Of a DNA stretch of 64,000 bases, positions 20,575-31,734 are shown piece by piece (the stretch's first letter is position 1; each line of letters begins with the position of its first letter). This DNA comes from Platanthera guangdongensis. Lineage: Eukaryota; Streptophyta; Magnoliopsida; Asparagales; Orchidaceae. A program made the position numbers and the translations under genes. The DNA is taken from contig CM077150.1 in the NCBI GenBank assembly GCA_039583875.1, forward strand, positions 174,973,499-175,037,498, written 5' to 3'. The notes beneath the pieces are model-generated. The model saw only the letters and a list, made by a program, of their open reading frames with translations. It did not search any database and was not told the origin of the DNA.

Positions 20575-22511
20575 TGTTGGGTACATTGGAATAAATGTAC
20601 CTGATTTAAAGAAGCCTCGCCCTACTCAATGATATACATCAAAATGTATTTGATGTGTTTTGAGTTTAGTTGTGTAGGTTAAGTATTTGCAAGGAAAGCT
20701 GAAAAGTTTCTAAGTCCATGTGTCGACACCCAGAAGAAAAATGTCGACACTTAAGAAGACTTGTGTCGACACCCAGAGAAGTAGTGACGACACTTGGAGT
20801 AATTGTGTCGACACCAGGGATGCAGAGTCGACACCAGAAGGAAAGTGTCGACACATACAGGCTATGTCGACACTCAATGAAGAAATGTCCAGAGAAGCTG
20901 TGTCGACACTTAGAAGCAGTGTCGACACCCAAAGGAACTTTGTCAACATCAGAAAGTGTCGACACTTGGAGGTTGTGTCGACACTCAGCAAACATCAACA
21001 GAGTCTAAGTACAAGTGTCGACATAATAAAGAATGTGTCGACACTCAGCAGAAGACTCAATACATGAAGAAAGTGTCGACACTAGGAGGCTGTGTCGACA
21101 CTCAGTAAAGTTCAACAAATTCTAAGTACAAGTGTCGACACAAAGGATATGTGTCGACACTCAGCCAAAGTCTCAACACAAGAAGAATGTGTCGACACAA
21201 GGAGCTGTGTCGACACTCAGCAAGTATCAACACAGAAGGCATGTGTCGACACCAAGAAGATGTGTCGACACTGAACAAGTTCAACACAAGAAGATGTGTC
21301 GACACAAAGGAGTTGTGTCGACACTTATAAGAAATCAACTAAGTACTGAAGAACAAGGAGTTATGTCGACACACAATATCAGTGTCGACACATGTTGAAG
21401 AAGCTGTGTCGAGAAGTAATTTCTACAACACAAGGAGTTGTGTCGACACCATGAAGGCTAGTGTCGACACTTAGTCTACTTGTGTCGACACTTAGACTAT
21501 AAGTGTCGACACTTAAAGACAGACTGTCTCGACACTTTCAGACAGTTATAGATATTTCAAGAAGTGACTGGATGACTTGACAGCTGCCAATCCAGCCGGT
21601 CTACTGCAACTGTCAGAGATGTCAGAAAGTCGTTAGAAACCGGATCAGCCGGTCACCATGAAGAAAGTCTATATAAAGGCTTATACATTCAACAGATAAT
21701 CAGTTGTTGGAAATCACCAAAGTGATCAAGTAATTCATTGAAGATTCAATTCAAGTGAAGATCTAAGTAGTTGGAGAGAGAGAGCTCCTTCCAAGAAGAC
21801 AGCTGTTGAACCAGGCTTTGAAGAAGGGTTCAGATTGAGATCTGAATCTTAAGTTACAGTGATTGAAGATCAGCTGCATAGAGAATCAACCCTACTGTGT
21901 TCTACATTCAAGAAGCTTTGAAGGAAGCCAAGGGAGGTTGATCTCAGTAGAGTTCTTCCAAGAACTCATCAAGAAACCTGTCAACTCTTCTCTCTTATTT
22001 TGAGTTGTAGGTATATACATTGTATTCTTAATTTCTTGTAGGATTCTTAGGGATCTGAGTTGTAAGCCTGAAATTATAAAGGCTGAGTGGTAGGGCCTGT
22101 GTGCCTGAGTGTAGGAGATTCATTTCTCTGAGTGTAGGACTTGTGGCTGAGTGTAGGTCTTTGTGAAGACTGAGTGGTAGGGCTGTTGAGCCTGAGTTGT
22201 AGGAGTGGGATCACTCTGAGCTGTAGGAACCTGGTTGGGGTTCTGAGTGTAAGATCTGAGGATCTGAGGAATAGTGGAGGAGTTTGGCCGAATCTAGTAC
22301 ACTACTAGATAGGCGAAGGGGGAAAGTGGATGTACCCAAACCTTGGGGAACCACTATAAAACTGTGTGTACTCTGTGTATGTGAATGATGCTGTGTATGC
22401 TGTTTATAGTTCTGTAAAATCTGTGATATAATCTGCCTAAAAGTTTAAAAAGATTAAGTCACCTATTCACCCCCCCCCCCCCTCTAGGTGATTAGGTACT
22501 ATTGCTTTTCA
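20575..22511 (+). repeat. Cop1 3' LTR
   Basis: Near-identical to 9791-11728, with array 20720-21535, TATA 21670-21677 and the TGAGTGTAGG array about 22005-22262. Several differences from the 5' LTR are C/T or G/A changes at the CpG of the palindromes. Confidence 0.95.
20720..21535. repeat. GTGTCGACAC palindrome array, 3' LTR copy
   Basis: The same units in the same order as 9936-10751. Sites reading TTGAC or TCAAC in the left copy (near 10252, 10510, 10692, 10710) are TCGAC here, and one here (near 20941, TCAAC) is TCGAC on the left. Confidence 0.95.
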
Positions 22512-22516
22512 GTGAT
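22512..22516 (+). repeat. Cop1 target-site duplication, right (GTGAT)
   Basis: Exact match to 9786-9790. Confidence 0.95.
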
Positions 22517-23470
22517 CATAGAGTTGTTGTGTGTGAGTTGCACTTCCTTGTTGCGCAAATTGCATCATAAACATTCATTCATATTAGTTCATATGCTTCG
22601 TAGATCTTTATCATATAAATTAGTATGGGCTCTTTTTTTATATGATAAGTTAAATTTCCTGGAAATCTTAACTTATAAATTTGTATAGGCATTTTTATAA
22701 GTTAAGGTACGTTTGTGATGGTAGAGTAGTGGTAGCATAGCTTTACTTTCCTGCTCTTACTTACAGTTCTTTACTTACTTGTACTGTACATGTTTTAACT
22801 TTTATACTATACACATAGAACTGCTAGTGTAGATTTACTGCTTACACTCTTACTTAGTAGCATAGATTTCTTGTCACCTGCTTCCTTTTTTTACCCCTTT
22901 ATAGTACTCCGCTTCGTCCTCCCGCACGGTGCCTAGGAGTTGCGGGGCGAGGTGCGGAGGAAACGACATAGTGTTTTGACTAATGGTCGTTGACCAAACT
23001 ATTTTTAGGAGCTCGAGGAGATGGATCACCAGCACGACCGGCAGGACGAGGTGACAGGGCGTGAGGAGTTGATACCACCACCTACTACTACTACTACTAC
23101 AGCGCTACCTCAGGTGTCATGAGTTCGAGGATGATAGATTTGCTTCCGTGTTTTGATGTTTGTGAGGAGAGTTATTCATATGATGTACTGGGCATAAGCC
23201 TTTATTACTCTTCCTTTATTATTCTCATTGTGGACTGTGTACTCTTTCATTTATATATATATGATTTGTACTGTAACTGTGGAGTAGCTGTGTTATACTT
23301 TGATATGTATTACTACTATTTATCATATTAGCCTACAGGTTATATGATCATATTAGCTGGTAGAATCGGCGTGTTGCGGTGTCGACTAACCCATGCGTTA
23401 GTGCCACGGTAAGACGGCGGTTCTGGCCATAAGACCGGGAGCCTCCTTGGTAAGGTGGAGGGGTCTTATA
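22517..23470 (+). repeat. Gyp2 5' LTR, second part
   Basis: It continues the LTR broken by Cop1. It aligns with Gyp6 through TATAAATTAGTATGGGC / CTTATAAATTTGTATAGGC, the GGTGCCTAGGAGTTGC block (Gyp6 GGTGCCGAGGAGTCGC) and the end GGGTCTTATA (Gyp6 GGGTCTTACA). A CTA microsatellite is at 23082-23100. Confidence 0.8.
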
Positions 23471-23669
23471 AACTGGTATAACTTGACCGAACGATCATAT
23501 GAGAAAGAAGTCTACAACACTGTACCACCCCGCCCGAGCATTAGTTTGCGGACAAACTATGCAGCGGAAGCAGTGGTGTGCCCATGTGTAAAAATTCACA
23601 TAAAAGTCCATTAAATACAATGAGTTAGGCCAGTTCTGTTTTAACCTTACGTTTATACAACCTCCACAG
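23471..23669 (+). other. Gyp2 primer site and leader with conserved hairpin
   Basis: CTGGTATAAC (23473-) is a decayed Met-tRNA primer site. A hairpin at 23538-23562 has arms GCATTAGTTTG and CAAACTATGC around CGGA. It is followed by a 23-nt block (23563-23585, beginning AGCGGAAGCAGTGGTGTG) identical to Gyp6 51686-51708. The leader ends at the acceptor CCTCCACAG (23669). Confidence 0.6.
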
Positions 23670-24781
23670 GTCGCTGCGCCGTAAAATGTGGTTCCTCCCC
23701 CTCCAACTACCACTCCATTTCTACATATAGAGATGGGTCAAACTTTGACGGCTATCCTGAAAGCCTTCAAAGCCCAGCAGGTCCCAGCTCCGCAGCCAAA
23801 TCAAGGGTCAAGCTGGTTGAGTGCCTTCAAGAGCGTGTAACCACCGATGTACCGTGGGACAGAGGATGCTATGAAGACTGAGGAATGGCTGGAGGCCATA
23901 CATGAGATAATGGCAGGTATTAGCTGCCCGGTCGGCCAGGCAGTTCCTCTAGCTACCTCTGCTTTAGAAGCTCATGCAAAAATATGGTGGAAGTCCATGC
24001 GAGAGTCCACTTATGCTGACTGGGAGCTATCGGACATATCTTGGGAGGAGTTCGGCAAAGTATTATTAGATCAATTCGTATCCAGCACAGTCAGAGATGT
24101 ACTGGAGGGGAGGTTTTTGAACCTCAGGCAGGGAGTAGATCGGTGATTGAATACCAGAGGGAGTTTTCCCACCGTGCCAGGTTCGCAGGGATACATGATA
24201 CAGACGACAGGAGGTATGCCAAGAGATTCTACTGGGGCCTTAGAGACGACTTGATGCAGGCCCTACTGTTTATTTCTCACAGCACATCAGCCCAGATCAT
24301 CGAGATGGCCAAAAAGCTAGAGGCAGACCAGCTGATGGTGTAGAATAGAGGAAAGAGGCCGCTGGATGGGTCATCACCCGAGGAGAGTAGTAGGGGATCC
24401 CAGTGAGGTAGAGTCATTTGATATAAGAGGTGTGGGGGACGTCCTCATCCCAACTTCAGGCAGGAGCAGGGGCCTCGTCCAGCATTAGCTCCCGCACCAC
24501 TACAGGTGCATATTCCGAGGAGACAAGATGAGCATGGCCACCAGCCGGTAGTTTGTTAAGGATGCCACCAGCCCGGGCATATTAGATCGGAGTGTCCGCA
24601 TCAGTTCCGTCCACCTCCTCGTCCTCCACCTCCAGTGGCCCCTCAGTACAGCAGGGCTGAGGCCGAGGCCGAGGACGAGGTCGAGGCCGAGGCCGGGGAT
24701 ATCACGGCCGAGGACGTAACCAGTAGCAGATGTATGCATTGGACCTCACGCAGCAAAGGAACCCCGAGGAAGTGATTACAG
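23670..24781 (+). pseudogene. Gyp2 gag (decayed)
   Basis: A Ty3 Gag relic in the same family as Gyp6. MGQTLTAILKAFKAQQ (from 23733) aligns with LGQTLTAILDAFKAQQ of Gyp6, and TEEWLEAIHEIMAGI with TEEWLDTIQELLVGI. The capsid region (IWWKSMRE, YQREFSHRARFAG, KRFYWGLRDDL) spans 23847-24343 across a frameshift near 24140. The zinc knuckle near 24550-24595 keeps CHQPGHIRSEC but has a stop inside its first Cys pair. The tail MHALDLTQQRNPEEVITG ends at the junction intron. The exon before 23733 contains a TAA. Confidence 0.85.
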
Positions 24782-24872
24782 GTACTTAAATTAATTTAAT
24801 TTTGAACTTCAACCTTAGTAGTGCCTTGAAAACCATATAAATAACCTCCATTTTAATCCAAATAAATCTCAG
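24782..24872 (+). other. Gyp2 candidate intron at the gag/protease junction (91 bp)
   Basis: GATTACAG|GTACTTAA to AAATCTCAG|GCATGG, phase 1 in a Gly codon, with an in-frame TAA at intron bases 6-8. Position, phase and size match Gyp1 (92 bp) and Gyp6 (95 bp). About 106 bp of following sequence (24873-24978) should be protease but is not recognisable. Confidence 0.6.
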
Positions 24873-26237
24873 GCATGGAGACTCCTATGTCACTATTGAA
24901 GGTATCTGACCTATCCCCCATCTTTCATTATCTTCTGTACAGGCAATCAAGGCATATGAGCAGGGGGAAGAGGTGTACTGTAACATCCCCATCCGTCGCG
25001 TGGCATATAACTGAAGGTCCAGCTAGAACCCGACGCCATATACCACAGACAGTCGGAAGGGTTACATAAGAATATTCAAACTATCTAATTAAGACTACTC
25101 GTCCTACATAGAGCATTCTAGCGGAAGCTTTTAAAAGTTGAAAGAACCCAAAACTTAAATCCAATAATCATGAATGTCCACAACCACACCACTGGAATGA
25201 AAACCAAATAAACTGAAAGGGTACACGGCCTTATGGCCTTACAAATATTCACATAACAAATAGTGTCTTACATACATCGGCTCGCAGGCCGGCCACACAT
25301 GATAAAATAAAAACAACTATTATTTACGCCCTTCGAGGGCCAGCATAGCAACATTGATTCCAGCCCGCTATCTAGCACTCGGCTCCGCAGCACCTGTAAG
25401 CAACATTCCATTTCATGTTGGCAAAATAAAGCAACGATCAGCCAAAGCCGACCAAATTATAACGACCCCGCCCCTTACTCGGGACGCAGGTGCTCTTTCC
25501 CTACATATCATTAGCCCAGTAAAACAATAAAATGCAATTATACTACGCCACAGGTGTAGGCTCGCACGGCCAAACACCGCGTGCACTCAGGGCACATTAA
25601 CGGTGAATACTGACACTTCAGCGTCTTCACCACCATCCCAAAGATGGCAACCACGTGAGCATTTAGCCTTTCTCACCACTGTCTAAGGCTCCCGACTATG
25701 GCAACAGCCAGTCCCATTTTCGGGTCTCTCGCACCGAACCACATAGCCTAGGTCCAATTCCACTTGCCGTTGCTCACACCATGTAGTCACTTTAAGACGT
25801 ACGCACGAGCAAAGCTTCTCTCGGATCCCAAAACTTTTCCAAACAATCACATAACCCAGTTATGTTCAAGGCCGGTTCCCTGACCACCAAGTTAGAAGAA
25901 CACGTTTCTGCTCAGTTTTTCAGGTGCGACTTGGAGTTAATCCCCAAGGATCCCTGGTGCAATCTACCGCATAGAAACCCTAAAAACCCAAAGCACGAAG
26001 TCTTCTCCATCAAAACATATCAAATGCAACATCACCGATCCAGACAATACTTGTCCGAGTAGGTTTCACACACAATGCCTATGCTCGTACTTCGATTCCG
26101 GACTCTATATGCAACATAAAGGGGGACTATTCACATCAACCCCGAGGAACACCACGCACTCACCGCACACTCGCGGGAGAGGGTTTCCCTATGCAAAAAG
26201 GAAGAGAGCTTCACATGCTCAAGTAGAGAATCGTTAC

Positions 26238-26261
26238 CCTTATAGTACGCTTTGGCGCCAT
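26238..26261 (-). CDS. Gyp3 LTR-encoded gag mini-exon (candidate)
   Basis: Eight codons, MAPKRTIR, end at AGG|GTAACG in phase 0. It is conserved in the Gyp4 LTR as MAPKKNAR with AGG|GTAATG, and is analogous to Gyp6 and Gyp2. The partner acceptor and gag body of this element are missing. Confidence 0.45.
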
Positions 26262-26535
26262 GGAAAAACTACACGGATAGAAGTCTTCGCAACGACCTTT
26301 CCTGCACAGATCCACTCTCAGATCTCAAAATGGTGCTACGATGCTCCACCGGCGGCCGGAATCCTTCTCCTTCTTCCACCTCTTTCTAACTCCTTGGAAA
26401 GAGAATGGCTTGGAGAAAATGAAGAGTTAGCTCCCCCATTCCCGGCATTAACAGAGCAGGAAACCATCTGAGCCCTTGGATCTTACTTAAAACAAAATGA
26501 ACGGCTCAGATCTGCACAAAATTCCCCAAACCTGG

Positions 26536-27075
26536 GCTAAACACGGCCTCGCACACGGCCGTGTCCCAGGACGTGTGCCTTGATCGAGGAACGATCGTCG
26601 AACGAAGAAAAGACACACGGGCAAAGACACGCCCGTGTCTCACCTGACATGCCCGTGTCGGGTCCTCGACACGCTCGTGACCAGGGGGCGTGTCACATAT
26701 AACCCCCACGGAAATGGACACGACCCAACTGAACACTGGTAGGGACACGAGTATGAACATGCCCGTGTCACTCGACAATCATCGATCGTCGAACGCAGAG
26801 GGTTACTCAACAATCGTCAAGCGTCATTCGGAGATCGTCGAACACAGGGGGACACGCCCTCCCAACACGCCCGTGTCGCCTGGCGTGTTCCTCCCGAACA
26901 CTTTTCGTCAAACTCAATCGGCTTTCGGGAACACAGGTATAGATACGGTTAGGCACACGCCCGTGTCAAATGACACGCCCGTGTCATTCAGCCATGTTTC
27001 TGGCCATGTTCTTCTCCGGGTGAAAACGACCAAAACACCAGCCAGACACGGCCTTGGACATGCCCGTGTCCTAGG
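26536..27075. repeat. GACACGCCCGTGTC-type palindrome array in the Gyp3 LTR
   Basis: Repeated GACACGCCCGTGTC, CACACGGCCGTGT and ACATGCCCGTGTC with interspersed ATCGTCGAAC sites. Many units are near-palindromes with CpG cores. Confidence 0.85.
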
Positions 27076-27149
27076 CCTTGTACCCCTATATAGGCACCAA
27101 AAATCCCTTTTTACGCGACCAACTCAAATACAATATTCGGAGCGTTACA

Positions 27150-27184
27150 AATCTCCCCCACTTAAGGAATTTCGTCCCGAAATT
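27150..27184 (-). other. Gyp3 polypurine tract and adjacent palindrome
   Basis: Minus-strand AAGTGGGGGAGATT (27150-27163) abuts the LTR. Just upstream is AATTTCGGGACGAAATT (27168-27184), a 7-bp-arm palindrome also present before the polypurine tracts of Gyp6 and Gyp7. Confidence 0.85.
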
Positions 27185-27207
27185 AAGTAAAGGTACACAA
27201 AAATTAC

Positions 27208-28989
27208 AAGTTACCCGAGCAGAATAACTCGGGATATTCATCCAACATAGCTTGCACTCGCTCCCAAGAAACCTCCTCACGTCCGCAATTATCCCAATGG
27301 ACCTTAACCATTCAGATATCCTTGTTGAGGAGTCGCTTGACTTCAACGTCTTCTATTCTTATAGGCTTGACCTTTGTCATTAATTCATAATCAACCAGTA
27401 CTTGATTGTCTGCAATGATCTGCGAAGGCTCTTGCACTGCCTTACGAAACACCGACATGTGGAACACGTCATGTAGCCCACTTAATTCCGCCGACAGCTT
27501 CAATCTATATGCCCCCTCGCCAACACGCTCCAGGATTTCAAATGGTCCAAGGTATCTCGGACTCAGCTTCTTCAAGCATCTAACCGGCGAGACACCCTTG
27601 AACGGCTTAATTTTTAAGTACACCCAGTCGCCAACATTGAACTCCACATTCCTATGTCTAGCGTTATAGTACTTTGACTGTCTGTCCTGAGCGATCTTCA
27701 ACCGTTCTTGAATTATCCGTATCACTTAAGTGGCATCTTCCATTGCTTGACGTTTGTAAAGCTTCGACTCGCCCGTCTCCAACCAAGACAACGACGTGCG
27801 ACACTTTCTCCCGTACAAGGCCTCGAAAGGTGCCATTCCAATACTCGCCTGAAAACTATTGTTATACGCAAACTCCACCATGTACATGTGATCTTCCCAC
27901 TGCTTTCCAAAATCTAGGACGCAGATGCGAAGCATGTCTTCCATCGTCCGGTTGACCCTCTTGGTTTGGCCATCCGTCTATGGATGAAAGGCTGTGCTGA
28001 TCTTTAGCTTAGTATCCAACAGACTATGCACCAACCTCCAGTCCTTCGACGTGAAAAGTCCATCTCGATCACTAACAATACTGCGGGGCACACCATGCAA
28101 TCCTACAATATTCTCCACATAAAGTTTGGCTAACTTTTCCACCGGATCTTCCTTCCTGACCGGAATAAAGTGCGACACCTTTGTCAACCTATCTACGACG
28201 ACCCAAATGGCGTCGTTTCCCTTCTATGACTTCGGCAAACCATGCACAAAATCCATAGATATGTTGTCGAATTTCCATTCTGATATAGGTAGGGACTTCA
28301 AGAAACCTCCGGGTTTCTGGCATTCTGCCTTCACCAATGCACATGTACGACACTTGGCCACATAATGTGCTACGTCCTTCTTCAATCCTGTCCACCAGAA
28401 CAATTTCTTCAAGTCTCTGTACATCTTCGTGCTTCCCGGGTGGATTGAGTACTTGGTATGATGAGCCTCATACATCAACTCATCCCGAAGATTATCCGCA
28501 CTAGGAATGCATAGGAGACCGTCCTTCCTTAGCAACTCATCTTCAATAGCAAACTGGGAATTTGACCGATCCAAAGATTCATCCAAGATCTGCTTCATGT
28601 TGTTATCCTGAAGCAAAGCCCGTCGAACTCTATCAACTAGGTCACACTGCACCTCTGTCCAAAATAGTTTCACCTCGACACTAGACTGCTTGTCGACGCA
28701 AGATATCTCCAAAGCCTCCAACTCATGGACCAATCTCTCATCATGTACCGATAACCAGTTGTCCTACGCCGGAGTCCTGCGACTCAATGCATCCGCCACT
28801 AAATTTCTCTTCCCAGACACATAATATATCTTGAAGGTGTAGTCCCCTAAGAACTCCATCCTCCTCCGCTGCCTCATGTTCAGATCCTTATGATCCAACA
28901 GGTACTTCAAGCTCTTATGATCGGTGTAAATATCGACCTTCACACCTTACAGGTAGTGCCTCCAAAGCTTTAGAGCAAATATCACAGAT
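27208..28989 (-). pseudogene. Gyp3 pol: RNase H tail, integrase, GPY/F and chromodomain-like tail
   Basis: From 28989 down: an RNase H tail ([25 protein letters not shown]); then the integrase zinc domain in 28224-28733 (HHTKYSIHPGSTKMY, CRTC) and [12 protein letters not shown]; the catalytic core in 27978-28187 (IVSDRDGLFTSKDW) and 27726-27944 ([19 protein letters not shown]); the GPY/F module (LSPRYLGPFEILERVG) in 27312-27725; then, after a stop at 27312, a chromodomain-like KVHWDNCGREEVSWE ending YPELF near 27220. Frameshifts near 28190 and 27950 and several stops disable it. The chromodomain-like tail assigns it to the chromoviruses. Confidence 0.9.
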
Positions 28990-29433
28990 TGATGGATCCC
29001 TAGTTGATTTTGGCTAGGTTCACTGACTTAGGATGTGACCCATCTTGTATAGCCAGGGTCAATTTGTGTCCTAGAGTCTAGGTTAAGTCCTTAGGCTCAA
29101 CTCCAGATGGACCAGCTTTCAACAAGACCGTCAGAGACTCCAGTCTAACAAGTTTTGAAGACTAAGTAAAGTGAGTTCGACATTCATCGAACTTAGCCCG
29201 AAGAAAGGAGTTTTGCGCTCGACGATCGTGAGACAATTCTTAGTGCTGAGATCGATCTATGTTCTCTATTCGAAGAAAACTCAGTTTCTACATCAAGCCA
29301 AAGTCAGGAGGACTTCAAATTTTGTCTAAGTCCAGAACTTTTCTCAGCTCGACGAATTTGATTCTCAGCTCGACGAATGAAGAATGTCTGTTAGATGAAT
29401 GAAGATTGTCTGGTCGACGAACTCTATCAAGCT

Positions 29434-29553
29434 CAGCTCGACGTACTCAAGATCAGCTCGACGTACTCAAGCTCAGCTCGACGAACTCAAGCTCAGCTCG
29501 ACGAACTCAAGCTCAGCTCGACGAACACAAGTTCAGCTCGACGAATTGTGTTC
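29434..29553. repeat. 20-bp tandem repeat with TCGACGA core in the Cop2 LTR
   Basis: Six head-to-tail units of exactly 20 bp near CAGCTCGACGAACTCAAGCT start at 29434, 29454, 29474, 29494, 29514 and 29534. Degenerate copies extend from about 29345 to 29575. Readings through it (29395-29628) are repeat artefacts. Confidence 0.9.
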
Positions 29554-30097
29554 TGCGTTCGACGAATCCAGATGAGGTTTTCTTCAAGGTTCCCGTCCCG
29601 TTTCTTGGCGCTGATTCCTGAACATTAAATGCCAGATTTTCTCGGAATGTTACCGTTAGAACGTGCATTGACTATGGATGATCACATGCCGCTTTTCCAT
29701 GGGACAGTTAGGAAAGTCATTGATTGCTGATTCTTTCTAAGGCCGACTGTAATTACTGCTCGACATTCAAAACTTTGAATATTCATCAGTCAGAAAAAGA
29801 TACAATAGATACACAAAAAAAGAGACACAGTAAGAGAGAATGGAATCAAGCAGAGTTCAAGAATTACAGTACAGAAAATACTCAAAAGCTGCAGAAGAAC
29901 AAAACATTCTCAAATCTAAAGTTCTTGACTGCAATCAGCCTTGACCAGAGATCTCTCTCAAGAAGAAGAAGAAGAACAACTAAATTCAATTAAGAGTCTT
30001 CTTCCTTCTATTCTCAGGACAACTTCAAAGGACAACAGAACTTTATCAGTCAAAAGAAGTTCCTGAATCAGTTCTGGTCCAGGCATTCTAGGTCATT

Positions 30098-30597
30098 NNN
30101 NNNNNNNNNNNNNNNNNNNNNNNNNNNNNNNNNNNNNNNNNNNNNNNNNNNNNNNNNNNNNNNNNNNNNNNNNNNNNNNNNNNNNNNNNNNNNNNNNNNN
30201 NNNNNNNNNNNNNNNNNNNNNNNNNNNNNNNNNNNNNNNNNNNNNNNNNNNNNNNNNNNNNNNNNNNNNNNNNNNNNNNNNNNNNNNNNNNNNNNNNNNN
30301 NNNNNNNNNNNNNNNNNNNNNNNNNNNNNNNNNNNNNNNNNNNNNNNNNNNNNNNNNNNNNNNNNNNNNNNNNNNNNNNNNNNNNNNNNNNNNNNNNNNN
30401 NNNNNNNNNNNNNNNNNNNNNNNNNNNNNNNNNNNNNNNNNNNNNNNNNNNNNNNNNNNNNNNNNNNNNNNNNNNNNNNNNNNNNNNNNNNNNNNNNNNN
30501 NNNNNNNNNNNNNNNNNNNNNNNNNNNNNNNNNNNNNNNNNNNNNNNNNNNNNNNNNNNNNNNNNNNNNNNNNNNNNNNNNNNNNNNNNNNNNNNNN
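30098..30597. other. Assembly gap (500 N)
   Basis: Exactly 500 N, the usual placeholder for a gap of unknown size. It hides the left end of the Gyp4 LTR and part of the Cop2 LTR. Readings across it are meaningless. Confidence 0.99.
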
Positions 30598-31734
30598 AAT
30601 GCAACATCACCGATCCAGACCAACATGTCACGGGTAGGCTTCACACATTACATGCCTATGTCCGTTTCTCGCTTACGGACTATAAACAACGGGGACTTCA
30701 CATATCTACCCGAAGGAACGCCTCCAACTCACTGCAAACTCGCGAGAGCGGGCTTCCTATGCAAAGAAGGAGAGCTACTCATGCTCAAGAAGAGAATCAT
30801 TACCCTTGCATTCTTCTTTGGCGCCATGGAAAACTAAGCGGATGAAAAGCACCGCACTAGCTTTTCCTCCGTGGATCCAGAGTCGGCTCGCGATTTGGAG
30901 CTTCGAAGCTCCTCCAATGGCCGGATCTAGCTTCTTATTCCTTCCTTGGCTCTCTTCTCTCTCTAAGCTTTAGGAAGATAACCACTCATGAAAAGTGAGG
31001 GTTTCTAAGGCCCAATCCCGGGTATATCCCATCAGGAACAACCCCCATCCGTTGGATCAACAATTAAAGACACGAACGGCTTTGATTCGGGACCGAAATG
31101 TCCAATCTGGACCGCACACGGCCTAGCACATGCCCGTTTCCAGGGCCGTGTGCCTCATTCGCCGTCAAAATCGACTCGCCCGGAACAACACGCGGGCATC
31201 GAATACGCCCGTGTTCGACCTGACACGCCCGTGTTCCACCTGACACGGTCGTGTGGCCGGCCGTGTACCCCCATCAATTTATCCCGAAAACAACCCGAGA
31301 ACTGCACGGGTTCTAAGACACGCCCGTGTCCTTGTTCGTGTCTACCTCAATACGCCTGGGCTCCAGGCTGTGTACACGGTCTCGACACTCGACACTTCGT
31401 CGAGCGAAGTTCGTCGACCTCATGACACAGCCTTGGACACTGCCATGTCCTAGGCCGTGTGCCTTGTCTCGACACATCGTCGAGCAAAATTCGTCGACTC
31501 CCCGAGATGAGTGTCGACACGGGTCGACACGCCCTGCGACAAGCCCATGTTGCAGGCCGTGTGCCCAGTCTCGACACAATGTTGAGATCAAAATGTCTAC
31601 TTCGCCGGCTGAGTGTCGACACAAGCTTGACATGACCTGGGACATGCCCGTGTCCCACGCCGTGTGCCTTCTTCCAGAACCTAAAACTGGCCCAAAACAT
31701 CCCCCGTCACTCTTTTGAGTTTCGGGGCGTGACA
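30598..31734 (-). repeat. Gyp4: Ty3 LTR related to Gyp3, partial
   Basis: It shares long similarity with Gyp3 26020-26290 (ATGCAACATCACCGATCCAG, TTTGGCGCCATGGAAAA) and starts on the minus strand TGTCACGCCCCGAAAC at 31734. It was inserted in the Cop2 LTR. A palindrome array at about 31110-31670 mixes ACACGCCCGTGTC, GTCTCGACACATCGTCGAGC and TTCGTCGAC units. Confidence 0.8.
30804..30827 (-). CDS. Gyp4 LTR-encoded gag mini-exon (candidate)
   Basis: Eight codons MAPKKNAR end at donor AGG|GTAATG, phase 0, at the position equivalent to the Gyp3 mini-exon. Four of eight codons differ from Gyp3 while the ATG, the start MAPK and the donor are kept. Confidence 0.45.

Larger units (their letters stand above)
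9791..22511 (+). mobile_element. Cop1: complete SIRE-like Ty1/copia element with a third ORF
   Basis: A 12,721 bp element with LTRs of 1938 and 1937 bp (TGTTGGGTAC...GCTTTTCA), a 5 bp target duplication, primer site, gag, pol (protease, integrase, RT, RNase H in copia order), a third ORF, a polypurine tract and the right LTR. The large size, long LTRs and extra ORF downstream of pol fit the SIRE/Maximus group. Pol and the third ORF carry a few stops and frameshifts, so the copy is probably dead but recent. It inserted in the Gyp2 LTR. Confidence 0.95.
24979..27149 (-). repeat. Gyp3 3' LTR (2171 bp)
   Basis: Minus-strand ends are TGTAACGCTCCG (27149) and GGGGATGTTACA (24979), bounded by the polypurine tract. 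It holds an ACACGGGCGTGT-type palindrome array (26536-27075) and a mini-exon (26238-26261). The rest is non-coding. Confidence 0.88.
24979..28989 (-). mobile_element. Gyp3: Ty3/gypsy chromovirus, 3' LTR to RNase H, 5' end missing
   Basis: Minus-strand element: RNase H tail, integrase, chromodomain-like tail, polypurine tract and 3' LTR. It is cut at 28989 by Cop2. It inserted in the Gyp2 protease region; the five bases outside the LTR are TGTAC (24974-24978) but the partner duplication is not in the window. Confidence 0.88.

Noticed and set aside
26109..27190. Readings of 120 and 166 residues in the Gyp3 LTR
   Set aside because: Plus-strand frames through LTR and palindrome repeat, antisense to the element; no domain.
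30068..30644. Readings composed of X
   Set aside because: They cross the run of N and have no information.
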